A stretch of DNA of 64,000 bases, from NCBI GenBank assembly GCA_044445965.1, contig JBIOEJ010000003.1, forward strand, positions 1-64,000. The letters run 5' to 3'. A model generated the notes under the pieces. It saw only the letters and a program-made list of their open reading frames with translations, searched no databases and had not been told where the DNA came from. Below, piece by piece: positions 51,354 through 58,861 of the stretch (position 1 is the first letter of the stretch; every line of letters starts with the position of its first letter). The stretch comes from GAS188 sp044445965 (GTDB lineage: Bacteria > Pseudomonadota > Alphaproteobacteria > Rhizobiales > Beijerinckiaceae). A program made the position numbers and the translations under genes.

Positions 51354-53422
51354 TCATCGGAACAGCCGGGCATATCGATCACGGCAAGACATCGCTTGTG
51401 CATGCCCTGACCGGTGTCGACACCGACCGCCTGAAGGAGGAAAAGGCGCGCGGCATATCGATCGACCTCGGTTTCGCTTATTTGCCGGTGCCCAACGGTT
51501 CGATCCTCGGCTTCGTCGATGTGCCGGGCCATGAGCGCTTCATCCACAACATGCTGGCCGGCGCCACGGGAATCGATTTCGTCCTGCTGGTCGTCGCGGC
51601 GGATGACGGCGTGATGCCGCAGACACGCGAGCATCTCGCGATCGTCGATTTGCTCGGGATCGACCGCGGCATCGTTGCGTTGACGAAAGCCGACCTCGCG
51701 CTACCCCCGCGTCGAGCGGAGCTTGCCACGGAGATCGCGAGCACGCTTGCCTCGACCCGGCTCGCCGGCGCGGAGATCGTTCCGGTGTCGACAGTCACCA
51801 TGGAGGGCATCGACGAGCTGCGCGAACGTCTGTTCCTGGTGTCGCGCGATTTTGGCGAGCGATCCGCCAAGGGTGGCTTCCGACTCGCGGTCGATCGTTG
51901 TTTCACGATCGCGGGGGCGGGAACCGTGGTCACCGGAGCGGTCCTATCCGGCTCGGTCTCCGTGGGCGACCAGGTCGTCGTCAGCCCCGCCGGATTGCCG
52001 GCGCGCGTCCGGTCGATCCAGGGGCAGAACCGGCCGCAGGAACATGGCCGCGCCGGCGAGCGCTGCGCGATCAACCTCGCCGGCGAGCTCATCACCAAGG
52101 AGTCCATCGGACGAGGCAGTGTCATTCTCGATCGGGAGCTTCATGCGCCGACCGATCGCATAGACGCCAGGCTTCGCCTTCTGGCGTCGGAGCGTAAACC
52201 GATTGGGCAGTGGGTACCCGTGCATCTGCACCACGCCGCCGCCGAAGTCACGGCGCGCATCGTCCAGCTCTCGGACGTTCCGCTCGCGCCGGGCGGGGAG
52301 GCCTATGTCCAGTTGGTTCTCGATCATCCGATTGCCGCGTCCAGCCACGACCATTTCATCTTGCGCGATACGACCGCGCAGCGCACGATTGGGGGCGGCG
52401 TGTTCCTCGATCTACGAGCGCCAGCGCGCAGGCGTCGGGCGCCCGAACGGCTCGCGCAGCTTGATGCCTACGCAATCGCCGAGCCGGGCCGCGCCCTTGC
52501 GGCCCTGCTCGATCGGACCCCTTTCTACGTCGATCTCTCCGCTTTCCTGCGCGATCGCGCGCTGTCCCTGGCCGAATCGGACGCACAGGAAATCGGTGCG
52601 ATCCGGCTGCCGATGGGCGAGGCAAGTTTCGGACTATCGCCCTCGGTCTATCTGCGGCTTGAGCGCGGCATTCTTGCCGTTCTGGAGAAATTCCATGTGG
52701 AGAACCCCGATCTGCCGGGGATCGGCGCAGAACGGTTGCGGCTGCGCCTCGAACCCCGCTTGCCGACGCGCCCATTCTCCGCTGTCCTCCACAATCTGGC
52801 GCTCAAAGGGGAGATTTCGCTGCGCGGCGCCTGGGTTCGGCTACCCGGTCACGAGGCGCAGCTCTCGAGGGTTGACGAAAGGCTGTGGGCGCAAATCCGT
52901 CCGCTGCTGTCCGGCGGGGAACGATTTCGGCCCCCCCGGGTGCGAGACATCGCCAGCATCCTGGCGCGCCCGGAAGCCGAGATGCGGCGACCGCTGAAGC
53001 TGCTTGGTCGGATGGGCAAGGTCCACGAAGTCGCCCAGGATCACTATTTCCTGCGCGAGGTGGTCGCCGAGATGGTCGCGATAGCCGCCGATGTCGCGCA
53101 ATCAACGCCAAAGGGCGAGTTCAGCGCCGCCCAATTCCGCGACCGGCTGGAGAATGGACGCAAGGTCGCGATCCAGATTCTCGAGTTCCTGGATCGTCAC
53201 GGCGTCACGCTGCGCCGGGGCGATCTGCGCCGCGTCAACAAGCGCCGGCTCGACCTTTTCCGCGAACCGGCGGAAGGAGAGGTCAAGCCGGAATCGGCGC
53301 ATTTCGGAAGAGAATCGTTCCCGGTGGAGCGTCCGGACTTCAAATCCGGGAGGGGCCGTGAGACGGTCCTTGGTGGGTTCGACTCCCTCTCTCTTCCGCC
53401 ACATTCGAGGAGCGTACCGTGA
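51350..53422 (+). CDS. selB: Selenocysteine-specific elongation factor SelB
   Basis: A 690-residue GTPase that carries Sec-tRNA(Sec) to the ribosome at UGA codons next to a SECIS. G-domain motifs: GTAGHIDHGKTS, DVPGHERF, and TKADLA. The C-terminal winged helices (about 430-640) bind the SECIS and include FRDRLENGRKVAIQILEFLD and RRGDLRRVNKRRLDLFREP. Start ATG overlaps the preceding stop. The frame stays open through the whole tRNA-Sec gene, so the last ~38 residues (from about 653, including ERPDFKSGRGRETV) are encoded by tRNA sequence and have no SelB-fold counterpart. Confidence 0.95.
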   Translation: MIIGTAGHIDHGKTSLVHALTGVDTDRLKEEKARGISIDLGFAYLPVPNGSILGFVDVPGHERFIHNMLAGATGIDFVLLVVAADDGVMPQTREHLAIVDLLGIDRGIVALTKADLALPPRRAELATEIASTLASTRLAGAEIVPVSTVTMEGIDELRERLFLVSRDFGERSAKGGFRLAVDRCFTIAGAGTVVTGAVLSGSVSVGDQVVVSPAGLPARVRSIQGQNRPQEHGRAGERCAINLAGELITKESIGRGSVILDRELHAPTDRIDARLRLLASERKPIGQWVPVHLHHAAAEVTARIVQLSDVPLAPGGEAYVQLVLDHPIAASSHDHFILRDTTAQRTIGGGVFLDLRAPARRRRAPERLAQLDAYAIAEPGRALAALLDRTPFYVDLSAFLRDRALSLAESDAQEIGAIRLPMGEASFGLSPSVYLRLERGILAVLEKFHVENPDLPGIGAERLRLRLEPRLPTRPFSAVLHNLALKGEISLRGAWVRLPGHEAQLSRVDERLWAQIRPLLSGGERFRPPRVRDIASILARPEAEMRRPLKLLGRMGKVHEVAQDHYFLREVVAEMVAIAADVAQSTPKGEFSAAQFRDRLENGRKVAIQILEFLDRHGVTLRRGDLRRVNKRRLDLFREPAEGEVKPESAHFGRESFPVERPDFKSGRGRETVLGGFDSLSLPPHSRSVP
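53306..53401 (+). tRNA. selC: tRNA-Sec (UCA anticodon)
   Basis: A 96-base selenocysteine tRNA with encoded CCA. Acceptor stem is 8 bp as in bacterial tRNA-Sec: GGAAGAGA (53306-53313) with TCTCTTCC (53390-53397), then G and CCA (53399-53401). The anticodon arm is CCGGA-CTTCAAA-TCCGG with anticodon TCA at 53340-53342. A long variable arm with a CCGT/ACGG stem (about 53356-53367) and the GTTCGACT T-loop follow. One U-U apposition is seen in the T stem. The gene lies completely inside the sense frame of selB. Confidence 0.97.
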
Positions 53423-53880
53423 CCTTACCCGCCGCGACCTTTCTTGACACGTTGAAGGCGGCAGCCGAGGCGGCTGAAGCCGCCGAATCCAGCTTCCGGC
53501 GAGAGGTCGCCGAACGCGTCAAGCTCATGGAGCGCGACCGCGCCTTCGCGTTCCGCAGGCTCAATCTCATGCGCGCCATCGCCGCCGCGATCGCAAATGC
53601 GGAAGCCGAAGATGTCGCTGTCGCCTCCGCGCTCACCGTCTTGCGCGCCAAGCTCGGCTGGAGCAGCGACAGCGAGGCGCGCGACGCCGTGCTGTCGCGC
53701 TTTGCCGCAGTGGCGAAGACGGCATTTGCGTCAATCGTGCCTGCCGATACCGAGATGCCTGAGGCCGATGTCGTCGTAGAGCTGAGCGACTTCGAAGCCT
53801 GGTACGCCGTTACGCATCCCGCGCCGTTTTGGGCGCTGTTCGAGCACTACATGCCGGAGACGCCAGTTGTCGATTTCTGA
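53419..53880 (+). CDS. Unknown small helical protein, first gene of the post-selB cluster
   Basis: A 153-residue protein of no recognised family. The first half is a charged Ala-rich helix (about residues 8-50, LKAAAEAAEAAESSFRREVA), the middle is helical, and the end holds an aromatic stretch (FEAWYAVTHPAPFWALFEHY) that looks like a conserved interaction motif. No signal peptide or metal motif. Its GTG overlaps the selB stop (GTGA), 17 bases after tRNA-Sec, so it is translated in tandem with SelB. It overlaps the next gene by 14 bases. Role unknown; context points to selenium use or formate dehydrogenase maturation. Confidence 0.75.
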   Translation: MTLPAATFLDTLKAAAEAAEAAESSFRREVAERVKLMERDRAFAFRRLNLMRAIAAAIANAEAEDVAVASALTVLRAKLGWSSDSEARDAVLSRFAAVAKTAFASIVPADTEMPEADVVVELSDFEAWYAVTHPAPFWALFEHYMPETPVVDF

Positions 53881-54262
53881 CTCGGGTGGCCGGGCTACCG
53901 ATTTCGATCGCTGGATCACGTCGGAGTTTGCGCGGGGCGGCGCCTTCACCGCGCTCGCCGTGCTGGTCGCCATCGAGGAGGCGAACGTCACTCCGCTCTG
54001 TTCGACCTATTTCAATGTGATCGGCGACGAGGTCGATTGGCAGGACATACTTGTGCTGTTTGCCGGTTCCGGCGTCGAATGGGACGGCGCCTCGATGTAT
54101 CCGGTCTCGGGCCCGCAAGGCGGGCCCATCGACAACCCCACGGCTCGAAAGAAGCGGGGCGAGCTCGAAGCGCGTCTCGACGCGGATCGGCTGGTGCTGA
54201 ACGAAGGGCATTTCTTCGACAAATGGGGGCGTAGGCTGCGGATCGACGAGATGACGCAGTGA
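53867..54262 (+). CDS. Unknown protein, second gene of the post-selB cluster
   Basis: A 131-residue soluble protein without a recognised family. It begins MSISDSGGRATDFDRWITSE from a TTG at 53867 with GGAGA 7 bases upstream, inside the end of the previous gene. Recognisable stretches are VDWQDILVLFAGSGVEWDGA and GPQGGPIDNPTARKKRGELE, then a C-terminal part NEGHFFDKWGRRLRIDEM. There is one Cys (in PLCSTYF). Its stop overlaps the GTG of the DsrE-like gene (GTGA). Function cannot be stated; its place in a tightly coupled chain with carrier-like proteins suggests a partner role. Confidence 0.72.
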   Translation: MSISDSGGRATDFDRWITSEFARGGAFTALAVLVAIEEANVTPLCSTYFNVIGDEVDWQDILVLFAGSGVEWDGASMYPVSGPQGGPIDNPTARKKRGELEARLDADRLVLNEGHFFDKWGRRLRIDEMTQ

Positions 54263-54642
54263 GCGAGAGTCGCAGGTTGCTGATCGTCTTGATGAACACC
54301 GATCCGCGCAATGTGGAGGAGCTCGGCGCGCCCTTTTATTACGCCGCGGTCGCTGCGGCGATGGACTACCGGGTCGACGTGTTGTGCACGGCGACCGCAG
54401 GCAAGCTGATGCTCAGGGGGGTCGCCGAAGATCTTCACGTCAAGCAGGGCGACCCGAAGACCGTGTATGACTGGATCAAGGAGGCCCATGACCATGGCGC
54501 GCGCTTCTGGGCTTGCCCCGCCAATCTCGAGTTGTTCGACAAGGCGGAAAGCGATTTGATTCCGGAGTGCCAAGGCCTGATGGGGGCCGCCGCCATGATC
54601 CAGGACATCATGGAAGGCGAGTGCCGGGTACTGACCTTTTGA
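54259..54642 (+). CDS. DsrE/TusD-like sulfur-carrier family protein
   Basis: A 127-residue single-domain protein resembling the DsrE/DsrF/TusD family: LLIVLMNTDPRNVEELGAPF, then YYAAVAAAMDYRVDVLCTAT, then the strand-loop GARFWACPANLELF. Cys86 in WACPANL occupies the position of the persulfide-carrying cysteine of DsrE proteins; further Cys are at 43, 104 and 122. Such proteins pass sulfane sulfur between partners, often with TusA. Here the partner set (a GcvH-like protein, TusA-like and SelD nearby) suggests handling of selenium or of sulfur for the formate dehydrogenase cofactor. GTG overlaps the previous stop. Confidence 0.72.
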   Translation: MSESRRLLIVLMNTDPRNVEELGAPFYYAAVAAAMDYRVDVLCTATAGKLMLRGVAEDLHVKQGDPKTVYDWIKEAHDHGARFWACPANLELFDKAESDLIPECQGLMGAAAMIQDIMEGECRVLTF

Positions 54643-54652
54643 GGCAGGAGCG

Positions 54653-55093
54653 GTGACCCGAATTGCCGACCACGAGTTTCCCGAGCACCTCCTCTACGAC
54701 GTGGAAAACCAGATTTGGTATGCGCCGCTGCCGGATGGAACGATACGCGCCGGCTTCACGAGCTGGGCGGCGGCCTTCATGGGGGAAGTGCTCGTCTTCA
54801 CCCCGAAGCGTCTCAATCGCGATTTCGAGAAGGGACGCTCGTTCGCGACGGTCGAGGGGGGCAAATGGGTCGGCTCGGCGCGGGCTGGTTTCAATGGCGT
54901 CGTGGTCGGCCACAACGAGAACCTGATCGCGAAGCCCGAATTGCTGACACGGGACCCTTTCAACACGGGCTGGATGCTGGTGGTGCGACCAGCGCGAGAG
55001 GACTGGTGCGAAGGTCTGGTCACCGGCTCGGCTGTCGGGCCCGCGATGCAGCGCTGGGTCGAAACTGGCTCCTACAAGGACCGCTCAAATTAG
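54653..55093 (+). CDS. GcvH-like lipoyl-carrier-domain protein
   Basis: A 146-residue protein whose residues ~12-115 follow the barrel-sandwich fold of glycine cleavage H protein: GTIRAGFTSWAAAFMGEVLV, then SFATVEGGKWVGSARAGFNG, then DPFNTGWMLVVRP. Lys71 in VEGGKWVG matches the lipoylated lysine of GcvH (VESVKA). It is not part of a gcv operon. The 30-residue C-terminal tail is extra. GcvH-like lipoate-binding proteins (LbpA) that act in bacterial sulfur oxidation together with DsrE and TusA are the closest functional parallel. It starts 10 bases after the DsrE-like gene; AGGAG stands very close to the GTG, so a slightly later start is possible. Confidence 0.75.
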   Translation: MTRIADHEFPEHLLYDVENQIWYAPLPDGTIRAGFTSWAAAFMGEVLVFTPKRLNRDFEKGRSFATVEGGKWVGSARAGFNGVVVGHNENLIAKPELLTRDPFNTGWMLVVRPAREDWCEGLVTGSAVGPAMQRWVETGSYKDRSN

Positions 55094-55188
55094 TAGCCTC
55101 GACCGAAGCGCCTGCTGGCCGCGAGGCTGAGGCCCTCGCTCGCTGGACGCCCAGCTCTTCATTCGGCGCGCGCAGATCGCATTTCGGC

Positions 55189-56238
55189 TCAAGCCTCCAC
55201 GACGAGGCCCGGCGTTCCTGTTTCGGCGAAACCGATCACGTGCGCCGCCGGATAGCCTTCATCGAGGAGTGCGCGCACGATCGCGTCTGCCTCGTCACGA
55301 GCGCAGGCGATCAGCAGGCCCCCCGATGTTTGCGGGTCGGTCAACAGATTCTTCTGCCAAACGGGAATGTCGGCTCGAAAGACGACCGCGTCGGCGTAGC
55401 TGGCCCAGTTCCGACCAGATGCACCGGTGATGCAGCCTTGCTCGACGAGCGTCCGAGCTTGCGACAGAAGCGGCACGTCGCTAGCGTGAAGGATGAGGGA
55501 GAGGCTCGAGCCGCGCGCCATTTCAAGTGCATGTCCAAAGAGGCCAAAGCCGGTCACATCGGTCATGGCGTGGACGGCCGGATCCTTGGCGAGTTTCGAA
55601 CCCGCGCGGTTGAGAAGCGTCGTCGTGGCGATCATCTCGGCATAGCCATCCTCGGAAAGCATGCTCTTCTTGAGGGCGGCCGAGTAGACGCCTACCCCCA
55701 GCGGCTTGGTCAGGATGATCGCGTCGCCCGGACGCGCGTCGGCATTGCGTCTGACATCCTCGCGACGGCAAATGCCAGTGACGGCGAGACCATAAATCGG
55801 CTCAGGAGCGTCGATCGAGTGCCCGCCCGCGACCGGAATTCCGGCCGCCGTACAGACCGCCACGCCGCCTTCCAGGATCTTACGTACCGTATCGGTGGAT
55901 ATCTTGCCGATCGGCATTCCTAGGATCGCCAGCGCCATGATCGGTGTACCCCCCATGGCATAGATGTCCGAGAGGGCATTGGTGGCGGCGATCCGGCCGA
56001 AATCCCGCGGGTCATCGACCACCGGCATGAAGAAGTCCGTTGTCGCGATCACGCAAGTTCCGTCGTCCAGTTGCCACACTGCCGCGTCGTCGCCGGTTTC
56101 GACACCGACGAGAAGCCGCTCATAGGGGTGCGCCTCGGCGCGACCGCCAAGCAATTGCTGAAGCACCGAGGGCGCGAGCTTGCAACCGCAGCCTCCGCCA
56201 TGGGCGAGGCTTGTCAAGCGAGCCTCTTGAACGCTCAC
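55189..56238 (-). CDS. selD: Selenide, water dikinase SelD (cysteine form)
   Basis: A 349-residue enzyme that makes selenophosphate from selenide and ATP, the selenium donor for SelA. With GTG 56238 as start (GGAG 8 bases upstream) the active-site residues fall at Cys17 and Lys20 in AHGGGCGCKL, exactly as in E. coli SelD. ATP-site segments GDDAAVWQLDDGT and TTDFFMPVVDDPRDFGRIAA are visible. It uses Cys rather than Sec. It is convergent with the GcvH-like gene and downstream of the TusA-like gene. Confidence 0.95.
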   Translation of the reverse strand: MSVQEARLTSLAHGGGCGCKLAPSVLQQLLGGRAEAHPYERLLVGVETGDDAAVWQLDDGTCVIATTDFFMPVVDDPRDFGRIAATNALSDIYAMGGTPIMALAILGMPIGKISTDTVRKILEGGVAVCTAAGIPVAGGHSIDAPEPIYGLAVTGICRREDVRRNADARPGDAIILTKPLGVGVYSAALKKSMLSEDGYAEMIATTTLLNRAGSKLAKDPAVHAMTDVTGFGLFGHALEMARGSSLSLILHASDVPLLSQARTLVEQGCITGASGRNWASYADAVVFRADIPVWQKNLLTDPQTSGGLLIACARDEADAIVRALLDEGYPAAHVIGFAETGTPGLVVEA

Positions 56239-56344
56239 ATCCTTGCTCCAGGTTGCTTGCAGGATCGCGGGGCGTCGCATCGGCAAGTCCGGTTCAACGG
56301 CCAGCCCCCCAAATGCGCGACGCTTCTCCCCTCAGGGCTTGGCC

Positions 56345-56614
56345 TCACTCGCCCGGAGACGACTCTTCCTGTTTGCCGCTCTTCACGATCTTGAAGATAT
56401 AGAGATCGCCGCGCCGTACCTGTTCGGACAACGCATGTCCCGTCTGCCTCGCAAAAAGGGGCACGTCGATGACGGTCAATGGGTCGGTGCATTCCAGCAC
56501 CAAGATGCCGCCGCTCGGAATGTTTCGCAGCGCTTTCTTGGCGCGCAGCACCGGCTGGGGGCAGCGCAGCCCGCGAAGATTGAGAACTGTCTCCATCTGA
56601 TGGGCCGCTGCCAT
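56345..56614 (-). CDS. TusA/SirA-family sulfurtransferase-like protein next to selD
   Basis: About 89 residues. The fold start METVLNLRGLRCPQPVLRAK holds the catalytic CPxP cysteine of TusA/SirA proteins, followed by PLTVIDVPLFARQTGHAL and a C-terminal strand LYIFKIVKSG. TusA passes persulfide sulfur; the related YedF protein occurs with selenium genes in other bacteria. Start is uncertain: ATG 56614, ATG 56596 or GTG 56650. It precedes selD by 106 bases on the same strand, likely one operon. Confidence 0.82.
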   Translation of the reverse strand: MAAAHQMETVLNLRGLRCPQPVLRAKKALRNIPSGGILVLECTDPLTVIDVPLFARQTGHALSEQVRRGDLYIFKIVKSGKQEESSPGE

Positions 56615-56850
56615 GCGCTCGCGCCGTGCCGGATAGGTGTCGGGCAGCACCCAAGCAAAGGGTGGTCAAATGGCCGCGATCAAGCGCCTGCCTCGCCGCA
56701 ATCGAGTCTTGGACATCGTTCGAATCAAGGCGACGCAGACCTGCCGCCGTCAGCTTGCACCGGCCGCCATCGAACTCTGCGCCCCGAGACTCGGGAGCCA
56801 TGTGGTAAGCCACGAACGCAATGATGCGGGATTTCGTCGTGTCCCGTCAA

Positions 56851-56880
56851 CTCGTGTCATCTCCACTCGTGTCATCTCCA
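56851..56880. repeat. 15-bp direct tandem duplication
   Basis: CTCGTGTCATCTCCA is present twice without interruption (56851-56865, 56866-56880) in the short spacer between creA and the TusA-like gene. It looks like a replication-slippage duplication at the edge of the selenium block. Confidence 0.85.
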
Positions 56881-56892
56881 CCAATCCCCGCT

Positions 56893-57432
56893 TCATCTTT
56901 TCAGCCAGTCGGCGCATCTCGGCGGATCGCCAGCCATGCCCCAAGGCATGAGCGGCACCGAGGAAGTCGAATTCTGCGGTGACCCGTCGATCAGCTTGTC
57001 GGAATAGATGAGATAGACGAGGACGTTACGCTTCTCGTCGCAACCGCGCACGATCTGCACCTTCTTGAAGAGCAGCGAGCGCGATTGCTGGAACACGACA
57101 TCGCCTTGCGCGAATTTTTCCTTGAACGAGATGGGGCCGATCTGCCGGCAGGAGAGGGAAACGTCAGAGACCTGCTCGGCGACGCCGAAGGCGCCGGCGA
57201 TGCCGCCGCGCTCCGGCAAGGTGTAGTGGCAAGCGACATTCTGGGCGATCGGATCGTCGATCCCGTAGGTCGCCAGCTTGTCGTTCGGGGTCAGGAGGCG
57301 AAAGGTCGTCGATTTGCGAAAGATGAGATCGGGCTCTTGCGCCACGGCGCCATGGCAAGAGAGAAGGATCGGCAGGCCCGCCAAAAAGCCCGCCAATCCG
57401 ATCGACTGCGCCACGCTGCGTGAGTTCGGCAT
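56893..57432 (-). CDS. creA: CreA family exported protein
   Basis: A 179-residue protein with a signal peptide (GLAGFLAGLPILLSCHGAVA, then QEPD). The mature part (VACHYTLPERGGIAGAFGVA then EDVSLSCRQIGPISF-like core and SRSLLFKKVQIVRGCDEKRN) matches CreA, a small periplasmic protein of unknown function conserved in proteobacteria. The terminal TSSVPLMPWG segment is also conserved. No functional link to the neighbours is evident. Confidence 0.87.
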   Translation of the reverse strand: MPNSRSVAQSIGLAGFLAGLPILLSCHGAVAQEPDLIFRKSTTFRLLTPNDKLATYGIDDPIAQNVACHYTLPERGGIAGAFGVAEQVSDVSLSCRQIGPISFKEKFAQGDVVFQQSRSLLFKKVQIVRGCDEKRNVLVYLIYSDKLIDGSPQNSTSSVPLMPWGMAGDPPRCADWLKR

Positions 57433-57608
57433 CGCTATTCACCTCTCGAAAGGCTCGAATGTGCTTGGAGGCTCATATCGTGTGTGGCGCCGGATTCGCC
57501 AGCTGTTCCCTCGTTTACCCGCCGTTGATCCGTGCTAACGCATGCTCGCTCGCCGGAACGGCCCGCGATTCGCGCCTGATCGTGACAAAGCTCGAATGAC
57601 GATGAGCC

Positions 57609-58685
57609 ATGAGACCTGACCGATTGCTGCGGCGATGCGCGCTCGTCCTCGTCATGTCGATGGGCCCGGAGCCTCGTGCCTTTGCTCAATCGGCGACCTG
57701 CCAGGCTCTGCAAAACCAGTTGGCCGCCCTGACCCAGGCCGGGGGTGGCCGCGCCGGCGCCTACGCGAATGCGGCGCAGCGCCAGATCGACGAGATGCAG
57801 CGCACCGCGGCCTATGCGCGTCAGATCGGCTGCGGCAATTCGCGCTTCCTGATTTTCGGTTCCGATCCGCCGCCCGTCTGCGCCGAGCTCACGGCGCGCC
57901 TCGGGCGCATGCAGGCCAATCTCACGAAGCTGCAAGGGCAGGCGGACCAGCTCGCCGGCGGCTCGGGCCTTGTGGATCGCCGCTACCGGCTGCGGGCGGC
58001 GATCAGCCAGTATTGCGGCGTTGATCCGCGCCAAGCCGATCTGCTCGAGCAACCGACCTCTCCGATCGACCAGCCGCAGCCGGGAGACGGATCGGCGAGC
58101 GGCGAGCAAGGGCAGGGCGCGGATTTCGGGAAACCGGTCTGCGTGCGTCTCTGCGACGGCTACTTCTTCCCGCTGGCGAGCCTGGGCAAACGCGGGCGCG
58201 ACGGCCTGGCCGAGATGTGCCAGGCGCAATGTCCAGGCGCCGAAACCGAGCCCTTCTCGATGGGGGCCGGCGACGACATCGCCCAAGCCGTCGGAGAAGG
58301 CGGCAAGTCCTACATGGAGCTCACCAACGCGCTACGCTATCAGAAGGCCACGGTGCCAGGCTGCTCCTGCCGCAGGGCCGATGAGAGCTGGGGGCAAGCC
58401 CTGAAGGGAGCCGAGGGCATGCTCGGCGGCTCGGACCCGGCCATCAGCGCCGACAAGGCGGCCGAGATGTCGCGCCCTCCGGCATCGCCAGCTCCGAAGA
58501 AAGCGACGAGCGCCGGCAAGGGCCAGCCGCCTGCCGTCATCGCCGCGCCGCAGCCGGACGCAGGCGCCCCGGCCAACGGCCCCGCCAAGCCCGTCGAGCC
58601 GGACGGCAGCTTGCGCCAGACCGTCGGCCCTGACGGCTCGCGCAGCGTGCGCATCATCGCGCCCGGGCTTTCGAGGCAGCCCTGA
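57609..58685 (+). CDS. DUF2865 exported protein
   Basis: A 358-residue protein with a signal peptide (CALVLVMSMGPEPRAFAQS). The family core includes CQALQNQLAALTQAGGG, IGCGNSRFLIFGSDPPPVCA and the strongly conserved PVCVRLCDGYFFPLASLGKR followed by CQAQCPGAETEPF. Paired cysteines suggest disulfides in the periplasm. The last ~90 residues are Pro/Ala-rich and probably disordered. DUF2865 is common in Rhizobiales; its function is not known. Confidence 0.85.
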   Translation: MRPDRLLRRCALVLVMSMGPEPRAFAQSATCQALQNQLAALTQAGGGRAGAYANAAQRQIDEMQRTAAYARQIGCGNSRFLIFGSDPPPVCAELTARLGRMQANLTKLQGQADQLAGGSGLVDRRYRLRAAISQYCGVDPRQADLLEQPTSPIDQPQPGDGSASGEQGQGADFGKPVCVRLCDGYFFPLASLGKRGRDGLAEMCQAQCPGAETEPFSMGAGDDIAQAVGEGGKSYMELTNALRYQKATVPGCSCRRADESWGQALKGAEGMLGGSDPAISADKAAEMSRPPASPAPKKATSAGKGQPPAVIAAPQPDAGAPANGPAKPVEPDGSLRQTVGPDGSRSVRIIAPGLSRQP

Positions 58686-58861
58686 CTCGCCGATCGCGAG
58701 GCGCTCGGACCACGAAGCTTCCATATCGTCGCGCTCCACGCTAAAGTGGATTCGGCCGTGCGCCGTAAGCGCGCGCCCTCCATCCGGAACGGCGGTCCCG
58801 GATTGCCTCAACCCCTCCGCGGTCGGCTTCGATCGTGGTCGAGCGTCCATTGGAGACCGCC

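Noticed and set aside
56851..56880. CRISPR-like repeats
   Set aside because: Only two direct 15-base copies without spacers are present; no array is seen anywhere in the window.
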